DNA of 35,731 bases from Opitutaceae bacterium. Its GTDB lineage: Bacteria > Verrucomicrobiota > Verrucomicrobiia > Opitutales > Opitutaceae. The position numbers were made by a program, and so were the translations under genes. The notes beneath the pieces are model-generated. The model saw only the letters and a program-made list of their open reading frames with translations. It was not told the DNA's origin and searched no databases. The DNA lies in assembly GCA_005799525.1 (NCBI GenBank), contig SYGN01000100.1, positions 1-35,731 on the forward strand, given 5' to 3'. Positions 23,601-31,848 of the stretch are shown piece after piece (the stretch's first letter is position 1; every line of letters begins with the position of its first letter).

Positions 23601-24497
23601 TTACTTGCCGAGGAGCAGGAAAGGGCCGGCGGACTTCACAACACCGCCTTTAACTTCCTGCGTGATGGCGTAGGCGGCGATGTTCTTGATCGGCTGTTTC
23701 GACTTAATCGGGTGGCGGCGGGCTCCGGTCTCGGGATCGACGGTAAAGGTCCCGGCGTCCAAGGGATCCACATACTGGGGATCGACGACCCAGAGTTGGT
23801 AGTCCTGACCGGTGGCGAGCGCGGGGAGTTTTTCAACATGAAGCACGCCCTCTTGCTTGGCGGGATTCCAGACCGCGACAGCGATGGCTTGCGGCGAGTT
23901 TTTCAGCAGAGAAGCCAGGGCAGTGATCTTGAGGCTGGCGAGATCGCCCTCGCGTCTCAATTGAGCCGAGAGGTCAGCGGTTTGGGCGGTGAGCGTGTCA
24001 ATGCGCCGAGTGAGCCCAGCGAGTTCGTTTTCGTGGAGCGAACGTTGATGGCGAGTCAGGAGGCGTTCGGCTTCGAGCTGCTGAGCGGCGCTCTGGAGGG
24101 AAAGGGCGTTGAAGGCTTGGGTGTCCCGCAGAAGCGCGGCGTCGGAGCGGCCGGAAATATACAGCAAGCCGAGCCAAGCAGCGGCTAGGGCGCAGCAGGC
24201 TGCGGTGGCCCAGCCGAACCACGGTTGAAAGGCGAATGGGGAAAACGAAACCACGGGGGCGGTATCACGCACTGACGCAGCATTGACGGATGCGAGCACG
24301 CGGGCGCGGAGGTCAGGGGGAGGCGTGGCGGTCGGGGCAAGGTGGGCGAGTGCGGTGCTGGCTGAGCGGAGTTGGCAGACGAGCGCGGCGAGGGCGGGGT
24401 TCGTGGCCAGTCTGGATTCGAAGGATGCGCGCTCGGTGCCTTCGAGCAAGTCGAAGGCATGGAGCGCAGCGAGTTCTTCGTGGCGGTCGTCGATCAT
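23601..24497 (-). CDS. Anti-sigma factor, RskA family
   Basis: This single-pass membrane regulator (298 residues) sequesters the ECF sigma factor encoded just upstream. The cytoplasmic N-terminus (about 1-85, MIDDRHEELAALHAFDLLEG) is the sigma-binding part. A transmembrane helix lies at about 95-115 (WATAACCALAAAWLGLLYIS). A heptad-like, Gln/Leu-rich stretch (about 125-195) probably forms a coiled coil. The C-terminal RskA domain outside the membrane has AIAVAVWNPAKQEGVLHVEK and DYQLWVVDP. Its ATG overlaps the sigma stop (ATGA at 24494-24497), so the two are translationally coupled and made in matched amounts. Release is expected to need proteolysis of this protein; the stimulus is unknown. 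Confidence 0.92.
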   Translation of the reverse strand: MIDDRHEELAALHAFDLLEGTERASFESRLATNPALAALVCQLRSASTALAHLAPTATPPPDLRARVLASVNAASVRDTAPVVSFSPFAFQPWFGWATAACCALAAAWLGLLYISGRSDAALLRDTQAFNALSLQSAAQQLEAERLLTRHQRSLHENELAGLTRRIDTLTAQTADLSAQLRREGDLASLKITALASLLKNSPQAIAVAVWNPAKQEGVLHVEKLPALATGQDYQLWVVDPQYVDPLDAGTFTVDPETGARRHPIKSKQPIKNIAAYAITQEVKGGVVKSAGPFLLLGK

Positions 24498-25090
24498 AGT
24501 CGTCGCGCGAGCGAGTCGCGGAGTTTGAGGAGCCCACGGCGGATACGCGCCTTCACGGTGCCGAGGGGCTCGGAGAGTTTTTCGGCAATTTCCTGCTGGG
24601 TGAGTCCGCTGAAGAAGGCGAGTTCGAGCGCGCGCTTTTGATCGGGGGGTAGGCCGGCGATCGCAGCGCGGACTGCGGAAGCTTCGTCGCCTAAGATGGC
24701 TTGGTCGGTGGCGGCGGTGCCGGATTGGTCTTCGTCGTAACCGAGGTCGGCTGGAACCGAGGCCGTGAGGAGTTCGGCGCGGCGGCGGCGCATCCGGACC
24801 CGGTCAATCGCACGATTGCGGACCAGCGTCTGGGCCCACGCGAAAGCCGTGCCGCGGCCGGCTTCGAACGAGGAAGCCTTTTCCCATAAAGTGACAAATG
24901 TATCGTGGACGATATCTTGGGCTTCGGTGGCATCGCGAATGACGCGCAGGGCCGTGGCGTAGAGCGGGCCAGAAAAGCGGTCGTAGAGTTCGGCGAAGGC
25001 GGTCTTATCTCCCTGCGCGACGCGTCGGAGGAGGTTCGCGTCCTCCAGTTGGCGCTCGTCGGAAGGCAGGGTGCGCGCGTCGTTGCTCAT
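24494..25090 (-). CDS. ECF-family RNA polymerase sigma factor
   Basis: This sigma-70 factor of the extracytoplasmic function type has 198 residues from ATG 25090. Region 2 (FAELYDRFSGPLYATALRVI, DIVHDTFVTLWEKASSF, RNRAIDRVRMRRRR) binds core and the -10 element. Region 4 (LPPDQKRALELAFFSGLTQQ, EIAEKLSEPLGTVKARIRRG) is the helix-turn-helix for the -35 element. An in-frame start at 25186 would add 32 residues not typical of the family. The coupled RskA-type anti-sigma gene points to the SigK-like ECF group. Targets cannot be told from this window; autoregulation from the region upstream (25091-25241) is the usual pattern. Confidence 0.93.
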   Translation of the reverse strand: MSNDARTLPSDERQLEDANLLRRVAQGDKTAFAELYDRFSGPLYATALRVIRDATEAQDIVHDTFVTLWEKASSFEAGRGTAFAWAQTLVRNRAIDRVRMRRRRAELLTASVPADLGYDEDQSGTAATDQAILGDEASAVRAAIAGLPPDQKRALELAFFSGLTQQEIAEKLSEPLGTVKARIRRGLLKLRDSLARRL

Positions 25091-25241
25091 GCGTCCGTGA
25101 GCCCGCAGGCGTGGGTCGTCGGCCGTCCTCGCCACTGCATAAGTGAACAGTTCGGGCAGAGGCGAGAGCAGAACAAGCATTTCCATTTCATACGTGCGTA
25201 AGAGGCGAGAAGATGCGGCTTAGAAAGGAATGGCGAGGATT

Positions 25242-25334
25242 TTAGAGAATCGCCTGCCCAATCAGGCCGAGCACGATGAGCAGTGCGAGGGCGGACAAGA
25301 TTTGTTTTTCAAGGCGAGTGACCGGGAGGGGCAT
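25242..25334 (-). CDS. Possible 30-residue membrane peptide
   Basis: ATG 25334 to TAA 25242 encodes MPLPVTRLEKQILSALALLI followed by VLGLIGQAIL. This is a short basic N-terminus and one clear hydrophobic helix. It is too short to be found by usual gene callers. It lies about 150 bp upstream of the ECF sigma gene on the same strand. No ribosome-binding sequence is visible before the ATG, and the open frame extends upstream for a further 26 codons without an obvious start. The helix-like amphipathic pattern (LEKQILSALALLIVLGLIGQ) argues against chance, but only conservation would show it is real. Confidence 0.35.
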   Translation of the reverse strand: MPLPVTRLEKQILSALALLIVLGLIGQAIL

Positions 25335-25647
25335 CGGCGGGGTAGGCGGTGAGAAGAGCGGAGGGATGGTCGCAGGCGAAGAGTGGGTCTCCGTAGCTGC
25401 GAAAACTTAACGCCGCTCACTGCGGAGACGTTCGGCGGCGGAGGAGTAAACTCCATAGGCAATAGGGGGACCGTCGAAGAGATACCAGAACTAAAACGGT
25501 GTGAGATGGAGCGAGGGTCGCGGACGGCGGGAAGCTCCCGAGGTCGCTCCAGTCCGGCGATCGTGCCGCGAGTGCGCGAGGCCGGAAGGGATGAAACCAG
25601 AATTGCAGCCGACCGTGGCCTGCGGAACGAACGGGATGGCCGCTCGT
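25335..25647. other. Intergenic region downstream of dapF
   Basis: In 313 bp I see no gene on either strand. Two weak hairpins are present: CTCCGTAG pairing with CTGCGGAG (one G-U pair, about 25388-25425), and GGAGT/ACTCC at 25443-25454. Neither has a T-tract. The promoter for the sigma-factor operon may lie at its low-coordinate end, but no consensus was recognised. Confidence 0.3.
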
Positions 25648-26502
25648 TTATACCCTTACTGCAAGCAGTTCGGGATGCATCGTGCCTTCGGCGACCTTAT
25701 TTACGGTGCCGGTCATGCTGATCGAAAAGTTGTCGCCGATCTCGATGCCAATTTGGCCGCCGGGCATGTGAACGGTAACGCTGCCATCGACGAGGCCGAG
25801 GCGGTGGGCGACGGCGGCAGAGGCGCTGCTGCTGCTGCCCGACGCGAGCGTGTAGCCGGCGCCGCGCTCCCAGATTTCAATTTGGATATTGGCGCGGTCG
25901 AGCACGCGGAGGAATTGGACGTTGGTCTTGCGCGGAAAATTCGGGTGCGTTTCCAAGTGTGGGCCGTATTTGTGCGCGAGTTTGGGCGAAATCTCCGGGA
26001 GCGGAATCACGCAGTGCGGGTTGCCGATGGTGGCGGCATTATAGGTGAACTCGCGGTCGAGGATGGTGATTTTTTCGTTGAGCACTTCGCGCGGCGCACC
26101 GGGGACGGGGATTTTCGCGCTGTCAAAACTCACCGAGCCCATCGCGATGGTGAGGAGTTGGCCGCCGTCCTTGATCGCGACCTGGACGTGGCCGCCGGGC
26201 GTCTCGACTGAAAAGTTCGGATGTTTGACGAGCTGTTGGTCCCACAGGAAGCGCGAGAAGATGCGGAGACCGTTGCCGGATTTTTCGGCCTCGGAGCCGT
26301 CGGGGTTAAAGATGCGCAGACCAAACTCGCTCTGTTGCGAAGGGAGGGGACCCCAGAGGATGCCGTCGGAGCCGACGCCGAAGTTGCGATGGCAGACGAC
26401 GCGGATTTGCTCGACGGTGGGCGCGGGTGACCACGCGGGAAAATCGCGCGGGTCGAGGACGATGTAGTCGTTGCCGAGGGCGTGGTATTTATGGAAGCGC
26501 AT
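25648..26502 (-). CDS. dapF: Diaminopimelate epimerase homologue lacking both catalytic cysteines
   Basis: The fold is clearly DapF, which interconverts LL- and meso-diaminopimelate for lysine and peptidoglycan synthesis. The ATG at 26502 gives the family start MRFHKYHALGNDYIVLD and 284 residues, a normal length. Conserved scaffold motifs are present: NFGVGSDGILWGP, IFNPDGSEAEKSGNGLRIF, TIGNPHCVI and IWERGAGYTLASGSSSSASA. Yet the two acid/base cysteines, Cys73 in CGNGARC and Cys217 in ACGTGA of E. coli, are Ser75 (codon TCC) and Ser221 (codon TCG) here. The partner residues His (GNPHC) and Glu (WERGAG) remain. It may be a weak epimerase, an epimerase of another amino acid, or a non-catalytic paralogue. 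It is preceded by two palindromes and by a gene of unknown function on the same strand. Confidence 0.85.
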   Translation of the reverse strand: MRFHKYHALGNDYIVLDPRDFPAWSPAPTVEQIRVVCHRNFGVGSDGILWGPLPSQQSEFGLRIFNPDGSEAEKSGNGLRIFSRFLWDQQLVKHPNFSVETPGGHVQVAIKDGGQLLTIAMGSVSFDSAKIPVPGAPREVLNEKITILDREFTYNAATIGNPHCVIPLPEISPKLAHKYGPHLETHPNFPRKTNVQFLRVLDRANIQIEIWERGAGYTLASGSSSSASAAVAHRLGLVDGSVTVHMPGGQIGIEIGDNFSISMTGTVNKVAEGTMHPELLAVRV

Positions 26503-26548
26503 GGAGGTTGGAGCGGGGAAATTGCGCAGGGAATCCCCGAAAGACACG

Positions 26549-26580
26549 GAGAAATTTCTCAAGGGAGTGACGAAATTTCG
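26549..26580. promoter_or_regulatory. Tandem palindromes, candidate operator upstream of dapF
   Basis: GAGAAATTTCTC (26549-26560) and CGAAATTTCG (26571-26580) are two perfect palindromes sharing the core GAAATTTC. Their centres are 21 bp apart, two helical turns, so bound dimers would face the same side of the DNA. They lie 47-78 bp upstream of the dapF ATG, in the 165-bp gap after the preceding gene. This is the layout of a cooperative repressor or activator site. The regulator is not identified. Confidence 0.5.
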
Positions 26581-26667
26581 ATCAGGGGTGGCGGTGCGCG
26601 GCTCCCGCACGACGAGCCCCGTGAGGACGGAAAAGCGGCGGGGCGGACCAAGCGGGGCGGAGTCCGC

Positions 26668-28164
26668 CTAGGTGACCGCAGCAGGCACTGGGTAACCAAA
26701 GAGACCGCGTTTCTTGATCGCGGCAACGACGGCGCTCGGGACCATGTGCTCCCAGGTTGGATCGTTTTCCTTGATCCGGCGCAGGACATCGCGGGAAAAA
26801 ATATGCAAACTGTCGCGGTCGAAGCCGGTGATGCATTCGATGTAGTGATTCTCGAGCAGGTGGTCGTAGAGGTTGCGCAGGTGATCGGTGATATGGATGT
26901 TTTTCGCGGTGATGAGCACGCTCGAGGCGAAGGCGTGGTGAGCGACGAAACCGTGGATGGGGGTCGTCTGGCCGGTGTTCAGGTATTTGTCGTAGGCCTC
27001 CTGGTGCATCGGATAAATGTAAAGTCGAACCGCGTTGCGGAAGAGGCGGCCGAAGGATTCTAGAATACCGCCCTCGAGGTTTTCGTAGTATTTCTCGTTA
27101 AACAGTTCGAGGAGGTTGTTGATGCCCATCGACACGCCGATCATCTCCTTCGTGTAACGGCGGAAATAGGACGTCAGACGGTAATACTCGGAATAATTGG
27201 AGATGAGGACGGTGAAGCCAATGTCAGCGAGGAGGTCGACGCGGGACAGGAAATCAAGCGCGTCGAGTTCGCCGGCGGCGAGGAGGTTGTTCATGGTGAT
27301 CTCCATGAGGACGATCACGTCCTTGCCTTTGACACCGGGCTCTTGGACGAACTGGGCGGTGGCACAATTCAGCATGTCGACGTTCACGTGGGTGACGGGG
27401 CGAAAACTGCCGCGTTCGACGAGAATGGCTTTTTTATGGAGCACTTCCGAAGGCTGGAGAACCCCTCCACCGGAGCCGAACATCACTGCGTTCGTGAGGC
27501 CGTTTTGGACGAGGGCGAGCGACATGAGGCGATTGTCGACGGTCGCGAAGGCCGGGCCGCTGAATTGGAGCATATCCACCTCGATGCGGGCGGGCGTGAG
27601 ATTATCGAGGAGGGAAGCGATGAACTTGCGAGGGTCCGCGTGGTAATAGAACGCCCCGTAGACGGCATTGACGCCGATAATACCGAGGGCCTGTTGTTGC
27701 AGAACATTTTCTTTGTCCCACATGTGCACGTGCAAAATGATGTCGCTGGACGGACCACCGGGCGCGGTCTGAAAACGAACACCCAGCCAGCCGTGGGCCT
27801 CGTTCGTGCCCTTGAAATTTCGCGCCGAGACTGTGTTGGCGAAAACAAAAAAGGTCGTCCGCTCGCCCCGCTGCTCCGCGAGGCGCGTGATGAGCAGATC
27901 GTATTCGTGGTCTAGCATGAGCGCAAGACGCTCTTGGGAAACGTAGCGGGGGGTCTTGCCGTAAATGGCATCGCTGAACGACATGTCATAGGCAGAGATC
28001 GATTTCGCGATGGTCCCCGAGGCACCGCCGACCTGGAAAAACATCCGGGCGACCTCCTGCCCGGCGCCAATTTCGGCGAACGTGCCATAGATGGGCTCGT
28101 CGAGGTTGATCGTCAGCGCCTTGCGGTTGGTGGTGAGAAGTTCTTTCTCCTTTTGCTCGCTCAT
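26668..28164 (-). CDS. Large conserved bacterial protein of unknown function
   Basis: This 498-residue protein counts from ATG 28164 (MSEQKEKELLTTNRKALTIN); 27 extra in-frame residues upstream look non-coding. No signal peptide or transmembrane helix is visible, so it is probably cytoplasmic. I recognise the sequence as a long, well-conserved family found across diverse bacteria, with blocks such as YGTFAEIGAGQEVARMFFQV, GASGTIAKSISAYDMSFSDA, MFGSGGGVLQPSEVLHKKAI, EKYYENLEGGILESFGRLF and FDRDSLHIFSRDVLRRI. Database names for this family are inconsistent, some of them pyridine-nucleotide adenylyltransferase-like, and I know of no demonstrated activity. It is divergent from sppA and lies 165 bp upstream of dapF on the same strand, possibly an operon. 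Very high conservation of the N-terminus argues for a basic cellular role. Confidence 0.75.
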   Translation of the reverse strand: MSEQKEKELLTTNRKALTINLDEPIYGTFAEIGAGQEVARMFFQVGGASGTIAKSISAYDMSFSDAIYGKTPRYVSQERLALMLDHEYDLLITRLAEQRGERTTFFVFANTVSARNFKGTNEAHGWLGVRFQTAPGGPSSDIILHVHMWDKENVLQQQALGIIGVNAVYGAFYYHADPRKFIASLLDNLTPARIEVDMLQFSGPAFATVDNRLMSLALVQNGLTNAVMFGSGGGVLQPSEVLHKKAILVERGSFRPVTHVNVDMLNCATAQFVQEPGVKGKDVIVLMEITMNNLLAAGELDALDFLSRVDLLADIGFTVLISNYSEYYRLTSYFRRYTKEMIGVSMGINNLLELFNEKYYENLEGGILESFGRLFRNAVRLYIYPMHQEAYDKYLNTGQTTPIHGFVAHHAFASSVLITAKNIHITDHLRNLYDHLLENHYIECITGFDRDSLHIFSRDVLRRIKENDPTWEHMVPSAVVAAIKKRGLFGYPVPAAVT

Positions 28165-28329
28165 AGTTGGTAACGATGGATGGACGACTGCGGGGCGCAA
28201 TGCGTTCGTGGCGCGGTGTGTGTCGGTAAGGTTAAGAATCAGCACAGGGGCGGCAGGGTCGCGCGGTGTTTGCAGACATGGTGATTCGACTGGAGGAAGC
28301 GAGGAAAGCGACTACGGTAAACACTTCGC

Positions 28330-30159
28330 ATGAAAAATTTCTTCACTTCGATGCTGGGCGCGCTGGTCGCGCTGCTGATCTTCGCGGGCGGCGCGTTCGT
28401 ACTCGTCATCGGATTTGTCGGGGCCATCGCGGCGATGGGCGGCGGCGAGAAGGCTACGGCCGAGCTCGAGCGTGGTGCCTATGTGGTGTTCGACCTCTCG
28501 ACGAACATCACGGATGCCCCACCGCCGATCGACTTTGGCTCCCTGGGCGTCGCCCAGGACGATCACTTGCAACTCCGCACGGTGACGCGAGCTTTGCGCG
28601 CGGCGGCGAAGGACGAGCGGATTGCGGGCGTTTTTATCACCGGAGGGCTCCGTCCGGCGAGCTATGTTTCGGGTTATGCGGCCCTCAGCGAAGTGCGAGC
28701 CGGGATCGCGGCGGTGAAGGCGGCGGGGAAACCGGTGCTGGCTTATCTCACCACGGCGACGACGAAGGACTATTACCTGGCTTCGGCGGCGAGTGAAGTC
28801 GCGATCGATCCCTACGGAGTGATCATGATGTCGGGGTTGGCCAGCGAGCCGATGTTTTATGCGGGCGCGTTCGAAAAATATGGCGTGGGCGTGCAAGTGA
28901 CGCGCGTCGGTAAATACAAGTCGGCGGTCGAGCCGTTCACGCGCACGAGTATGAGTCCGGAGAATCGCGATCAGATTCAAAAACTGCTCAACGATATTTG
29001 GGACGGTATTTTGGCCGACATCGCGCCGAGCCGTGGGACCACCGCAGCGCAGATTCAGGCGATCGTTGATCGCGAGGGATTCATCCGTCCCGAACAGGCG
29101 AAGGACGGCCAGCTGGTGGACCGGATCGCGTATCGCGATGAGGTTTATGACGAGCTCAAAGCCAAGACGGGGCGCGCAGGGTCGAAGCAGCCGTTTAAGC
29201 AAATTGGTGTGGCGGATTACGCCCGACTGTCGAAGGACATCGCGGATGTGCCGGCGAAGGCGTTGGAGGCAGCGGTGAGTGGGTCGGGCAAAGGCCGCGT
29301 GGCGGTCGTTTACGCTGAGGGAGAAATCGTGGACGGCGAGGGCGATGCCGACGAGGTCGGCGGAACGCGGTTTTCCCGCGAGCTGCGCAAGCTCCGGTTG
29401 GATGACGGCGTGAAGGCCGTGGTGTTGCGGGTGAACAGTCCCGGTGGCAGCGCATCGGCGTCGGAAACCATCCAGCGCGAAATCCGCCTTTTGAAGAAAG
29501 TGAAACCCGTGGTGGTCTCGATGGGCAGCTACGCGGCTTCAGGAGGCTATTGGATCGCGGCCTATGGAGACCGGATTTTCGCAGAGCCGACCACGATCAC
29601 GGGATCGATTGGCGTTTTCGGGGTGCAGTTTGACGTGAAGAAACTATCCGGCGATTTTGGGCTGACCTTTGACACTGTGAAGACAGGGAAGTTCGCCGAC
29701 CTCATCAGCATCACGCGCCCAAAGAGCGACGAAGAACTCGCCGTTTTTCAGCGGATGGTGGACTGGATTTACGGGGAGTTTATCGGCAAGGTCGCGGACG
29801 CGCGGAAAATCAAGCGAGAGGTCGTGGAGGAAATTGCGCAGGGCCGGGTGTGGTCGGGCGCGGAAGCGAAGCATCTCGAACTCGTGGACGAACTCGGCGG
29901 GCTGGACGCAGCTATCGCCTATGCGGTCGCGCAGGCGAAGCTGGGACCGAATTATCGGCTCGTGGAATATCCCCATCCGAAGGAATTGTTCGAGGCGGTG
30001 CAGGAACTGATCGAGAAAATCGCGCCCAACAACGTCCGCGCCCCGGGCTTGGCGGTAAAGCTCGCGGAGCGGATCGAGCGGGAAGTCCGCGTGCTCCGCA
30101 CATTTAATGATCCTCAGGGCGTCTACGCCCGCCTGCCGCTCAATCTTTCGCTCCGCTGA
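28330..30159 (+). CDS. sppA: Signal peptide peptidase SppA, 67-kDa type
   Basis: This membrane-anchored serine protease degrades cleaved signal peptides. At 609 residues it is the long, two-domain bacterial form. An N-terminal hydrophobic anchor (FFTSMLGALVALLIFAGGAF, about residues 4-36) is followed by tandem S49 domains. The catalytic dyad is split between them as in E. coli: Lys197 in GKYKSAVEPFTR and Ser404 in MGSYAASGGYWIAA. RVNSPGGSASASE is the oxyanion-region loop. ITGSIGVFGVQFDVKKL and FADLISITRPKSDEEL are further family blocks. It begins 165 bp from the divergent gene of unknown function and is followed 11 bp later by sufT, so the two are likely co-transcribed. Confidence 0.95.
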   Translation: MKNFFTSMLGALVALLIFAGGAFVLVIGFVGAIAAMGGGEKATAELERGAYVVFDLSTNITDAPPPIDFGSLGVAQDDHLQLRTVTRALRAAAKDERIAGVFITGGLRPASYVSGYAALSEVRAGIAAVKAAGKPVLAYLTTATTKDYYLASAASEVAIDPYGVIMMSGLASEPMFYAGAFEKYGVGVQVTRVGKYKSAVEPFTRTSMSPENRDQIQKLLNDIWDGILADIAPSRGTTAAQIQAIVDREGFIRPEQAKDGQLVDRIAYRDEVYDELKAKTGRAGSKQPFKQIGVADYARLSKDIADVPAKALEAAVSGSGKGRVAVVYAEGEIVDGEGDADEVGGTRFSRELRKLRLDDGVKAVVLRVNSPGGSASASETIQREIRLLKKVKPVVVSMGSYAASGGYWIAAYGDRIFAEPTTITGSIGVFGVQFDVKKLSGDFGLTFDTVKTGKFADLISITRPKSDEELAVFQRMVDWIYGEFIGKVADARKIKREVVEEIAQGRVWSGAEAKHLELVDELGGLDAAIAYAVAQAKLGPNYRLVEYPHPKELFEAVQELIEKIAPNNVRAPGLAVKLAERIEREVRVLRTFNDPQGVYARLPLNLSLR

Positions 30160-30170
30160 GCCCCCATCCC

Positions 30171-30704
30171 ATGAACCATACATTGATTCAAGATTGCGCC
30201 GCGACGGCGATTCCCGCCGGCGACGTGCTGACGCTGGTGGCGGGTACCGAGGTTTACCTTACGCAGACTCTGGGCGGAAACGTGACCGTGCGCACGGACC
30301 GCGGCTTGTTTCGTATCGCCAAGGAAAACGTCGCCACGATCGGCGGGTATGTGCCCGTCGCGCCGAGGGAGACCGTGCCGGCGGCCGGGGATTTTTCCGA
30401 GCAGATGGTGTGGGCGGCGCTCAAGACGTGTTTTGATCCGGAGATTCCGGTCAACATCGTGGACCTCGGATTGGTTTACGATTTGGCCGTCGAGAAAAAT
30501 GCGGCGGGTGGGCACGTGGTCGAAGTGAAGATGACGCTGACTGCACCCGGTTGCGGGATGGGCCCCGTGATCGCCGAAGATGCGCGCGAAAAAATCGCGC
30601 ACTTACCCACGGTGGCTAGCGCCAAGGTGCACATAGTGTGGGACCCGCAATGGACGCCGCAGATGATTTCCGCGTCGGGGCGCAAGGCGCTCGGACTGGA
30701 GTGA
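30171..30704 (+). CDS. sufT: Iron-sulfur assembly protein SufT (DUF59/MIP18 domain)
   Basis: This 177-residue cytoplasmic protein helps mature or maintain Fe-S proteins. The C-terminal MIP18/DUF59 domain (about residues 75-170) shows ALKTCFDPEIPVNIVDLGLV and MTLTAPGCGMGPVIAEDARE, including the conserved Cys of the PGCGMG loop, and ends in VHIVWDPQWTPQMISASGR, all typical of SufT. The N-terminal ~70 residues (GTEVYLTQTLGGNVTVRTDR) are the extension that separates SufT from bare MIP18 proteins. The start ATG 30171 lies 11 bp after sppA, with no Shine-Dalgarno. No suf cluster genes are nearby, so it acts apart from its usual operon. Confidence 0.92.
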   Translation: MNHTLIQDCAATAIPAGDVLTLVAGTEVYLTQTLGGNVTVRTDRGLFRIAKENVATIGGYVPVAPRETVPAAGDFSEQMVWAALKTCFDPEIPVNIVDLGLVYDLAVEKNAAGGHVVEVKMTLTAPGCGMGPVIAEDAREKIAHLPTVASAKVHIVWDPQWTPQMISASGRKALGLE

Positions 30705-30765
30705 GCGGCCGCGACTCAACTCGGCACGGTTGCGCCGACCACCAAGCGGCGCGCCAGTGCGCAGC

Positions 30766-31848
30766 TCAAGCGGTGTTGGTTTCGAGCGAGCAACCGTCGG
30801 CCACCGCGTCGGGCGTCTCGCAGTTAGGGCGGGCGATCACTCCAGGGTAAGGTTCGAGCGGAAATTCACGGGTCGGGTCGGTGAGCAGATGGCGGTCGCA
30901 GATTCGGAAGAGACCCAATTCAGATTCGGCTCGGCGCATATCATAGAGAAACGCGCCCGTCGGGTCCACGCCCTGTCCGACGAAGTTCAGATATTTCTTC
31001 ATCTTGTTGACGTGATCCCGCTCCGGCAGCCCGGGTGAAAGGGTCGCGTGGTAGAGGCGCTGGATGTAATCGTGCACGTCGGCGAGAGTAAGCTGTGAGA
31101 CGGGTTGGCCGCTCAACAGCTCGCGGCATTGGCGAAAGATCCAAGGGTTGCGGATGGCGTGGCGGCCGATCATCACGCCGGCCGCACGGGTGTCGGTGAG
31201 GACGCTGGCCGCTTTGTGGGCAGAAGTAATGTTGCCGTTGGCCAAGACGGGGCAGCGCGCGCGGGCGACGGCGTGGGCGATCGAATCGTAGTGGACCTCA
31301 CTGCGATACATTTCTTTTACCGTGCGGCCATGGACGCTCAAGAGGTCGACGCGGTGTTCATTGATGAGTTCGAGGACGCGGTCGAATGGCGTCGTGTCAT
31401 CGAATCCGATGCGCATCTTGACGGTGAAAAGACCGGGTACGATGGCGCGAAGGGTGGCGAGAATTTCTCCGATGCGCGCCGGGTCGCGCAGAAGACCGCC
31501 GCCGACGTTTTTCTTGTAAACCTTGGGCGCGGGGCAGCCGAGATTGAGATCGATCCCGGCGACATTGTGGCGGAGGAGTTCCGCTGCGGTCCGAGCGAGG
31601 TGCCCGAGATCCTCGCCGATTAATTGCGCGAACACGGGGCGGCCAGTGGCGTTCTCGTCGATGGAGCGGAGGATGTGTTTCTCCGGACGCGATTGCGCAT
31701 GGACGCGGAAGAACTCGGTGAAAAAATAGTCTGGAGCGCCGTAGTGAGCGATGATGCCCATGAACGCGAGGTCCGTCACGTCCTGCATCGGGGCCAGCGC
31801 GGTGAGGGGCTGACCGACGTTCAGCGGGGCGGGGAGCGGCGTCCTCAC
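30766..31848 (-). CDS. tRNA-dihydrouridine synthase
   Basis: This FMN-dependent enzyme reduces specific uridines in the D-loop of tRNA, using NADPH. It has 360 residues. The TIM barrel starts PLTALAPMQDVTDLAFMGII. The catalytic acid is Cys105 in DLNLGCPAPKVYKKNVGGGL. LLSVHGRTVKEMYRSEVHYD and LANGNITSAHKA are FMN/phosphate loops, and GVMIGRHAIRNPWIFRQC is the C-terminal barrel strand. The start is GTG 31848, which overlaps the stop of the upstream bifunctional nuclease gene (GTGA), so translation is coupled. I cannot tell from sequence which Dus subfamily (A, B or C) it belongs to. It is convergent with sufT. Confidence 0.94.
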   Translation of the reverse strand: MRTPLPAPLNVGQPLTALAPMQDVTDLAFMGIIAHYGAPDYFFTEFFRVHAQSRPEKHILRSIDENATGRPVFAQLIGEDLGHLARTAAELLRHNVAGIDLNLGCPAPKVYKKNVGGGLLRDPARIGEILATLRAIVPGLFTVKMRIGFDDTTPFDRVLELINEHRVDLLSVHGRTVKEMYRSEVHYDSIAHAVARARCPVLANGNITSAHKAASVLTDTRAAGVMIGRHAIRNPWIFRQCRELLSGQPVSQLTLADVHDYIQRLYHATLSPGLPERDHVNKMKKYLNFVGQGVDPTGAFLYDMRRAESELGLFRICDRHLLTDPTREFPLEPYPGVIARPNCETPDAVADGCSLETNTA

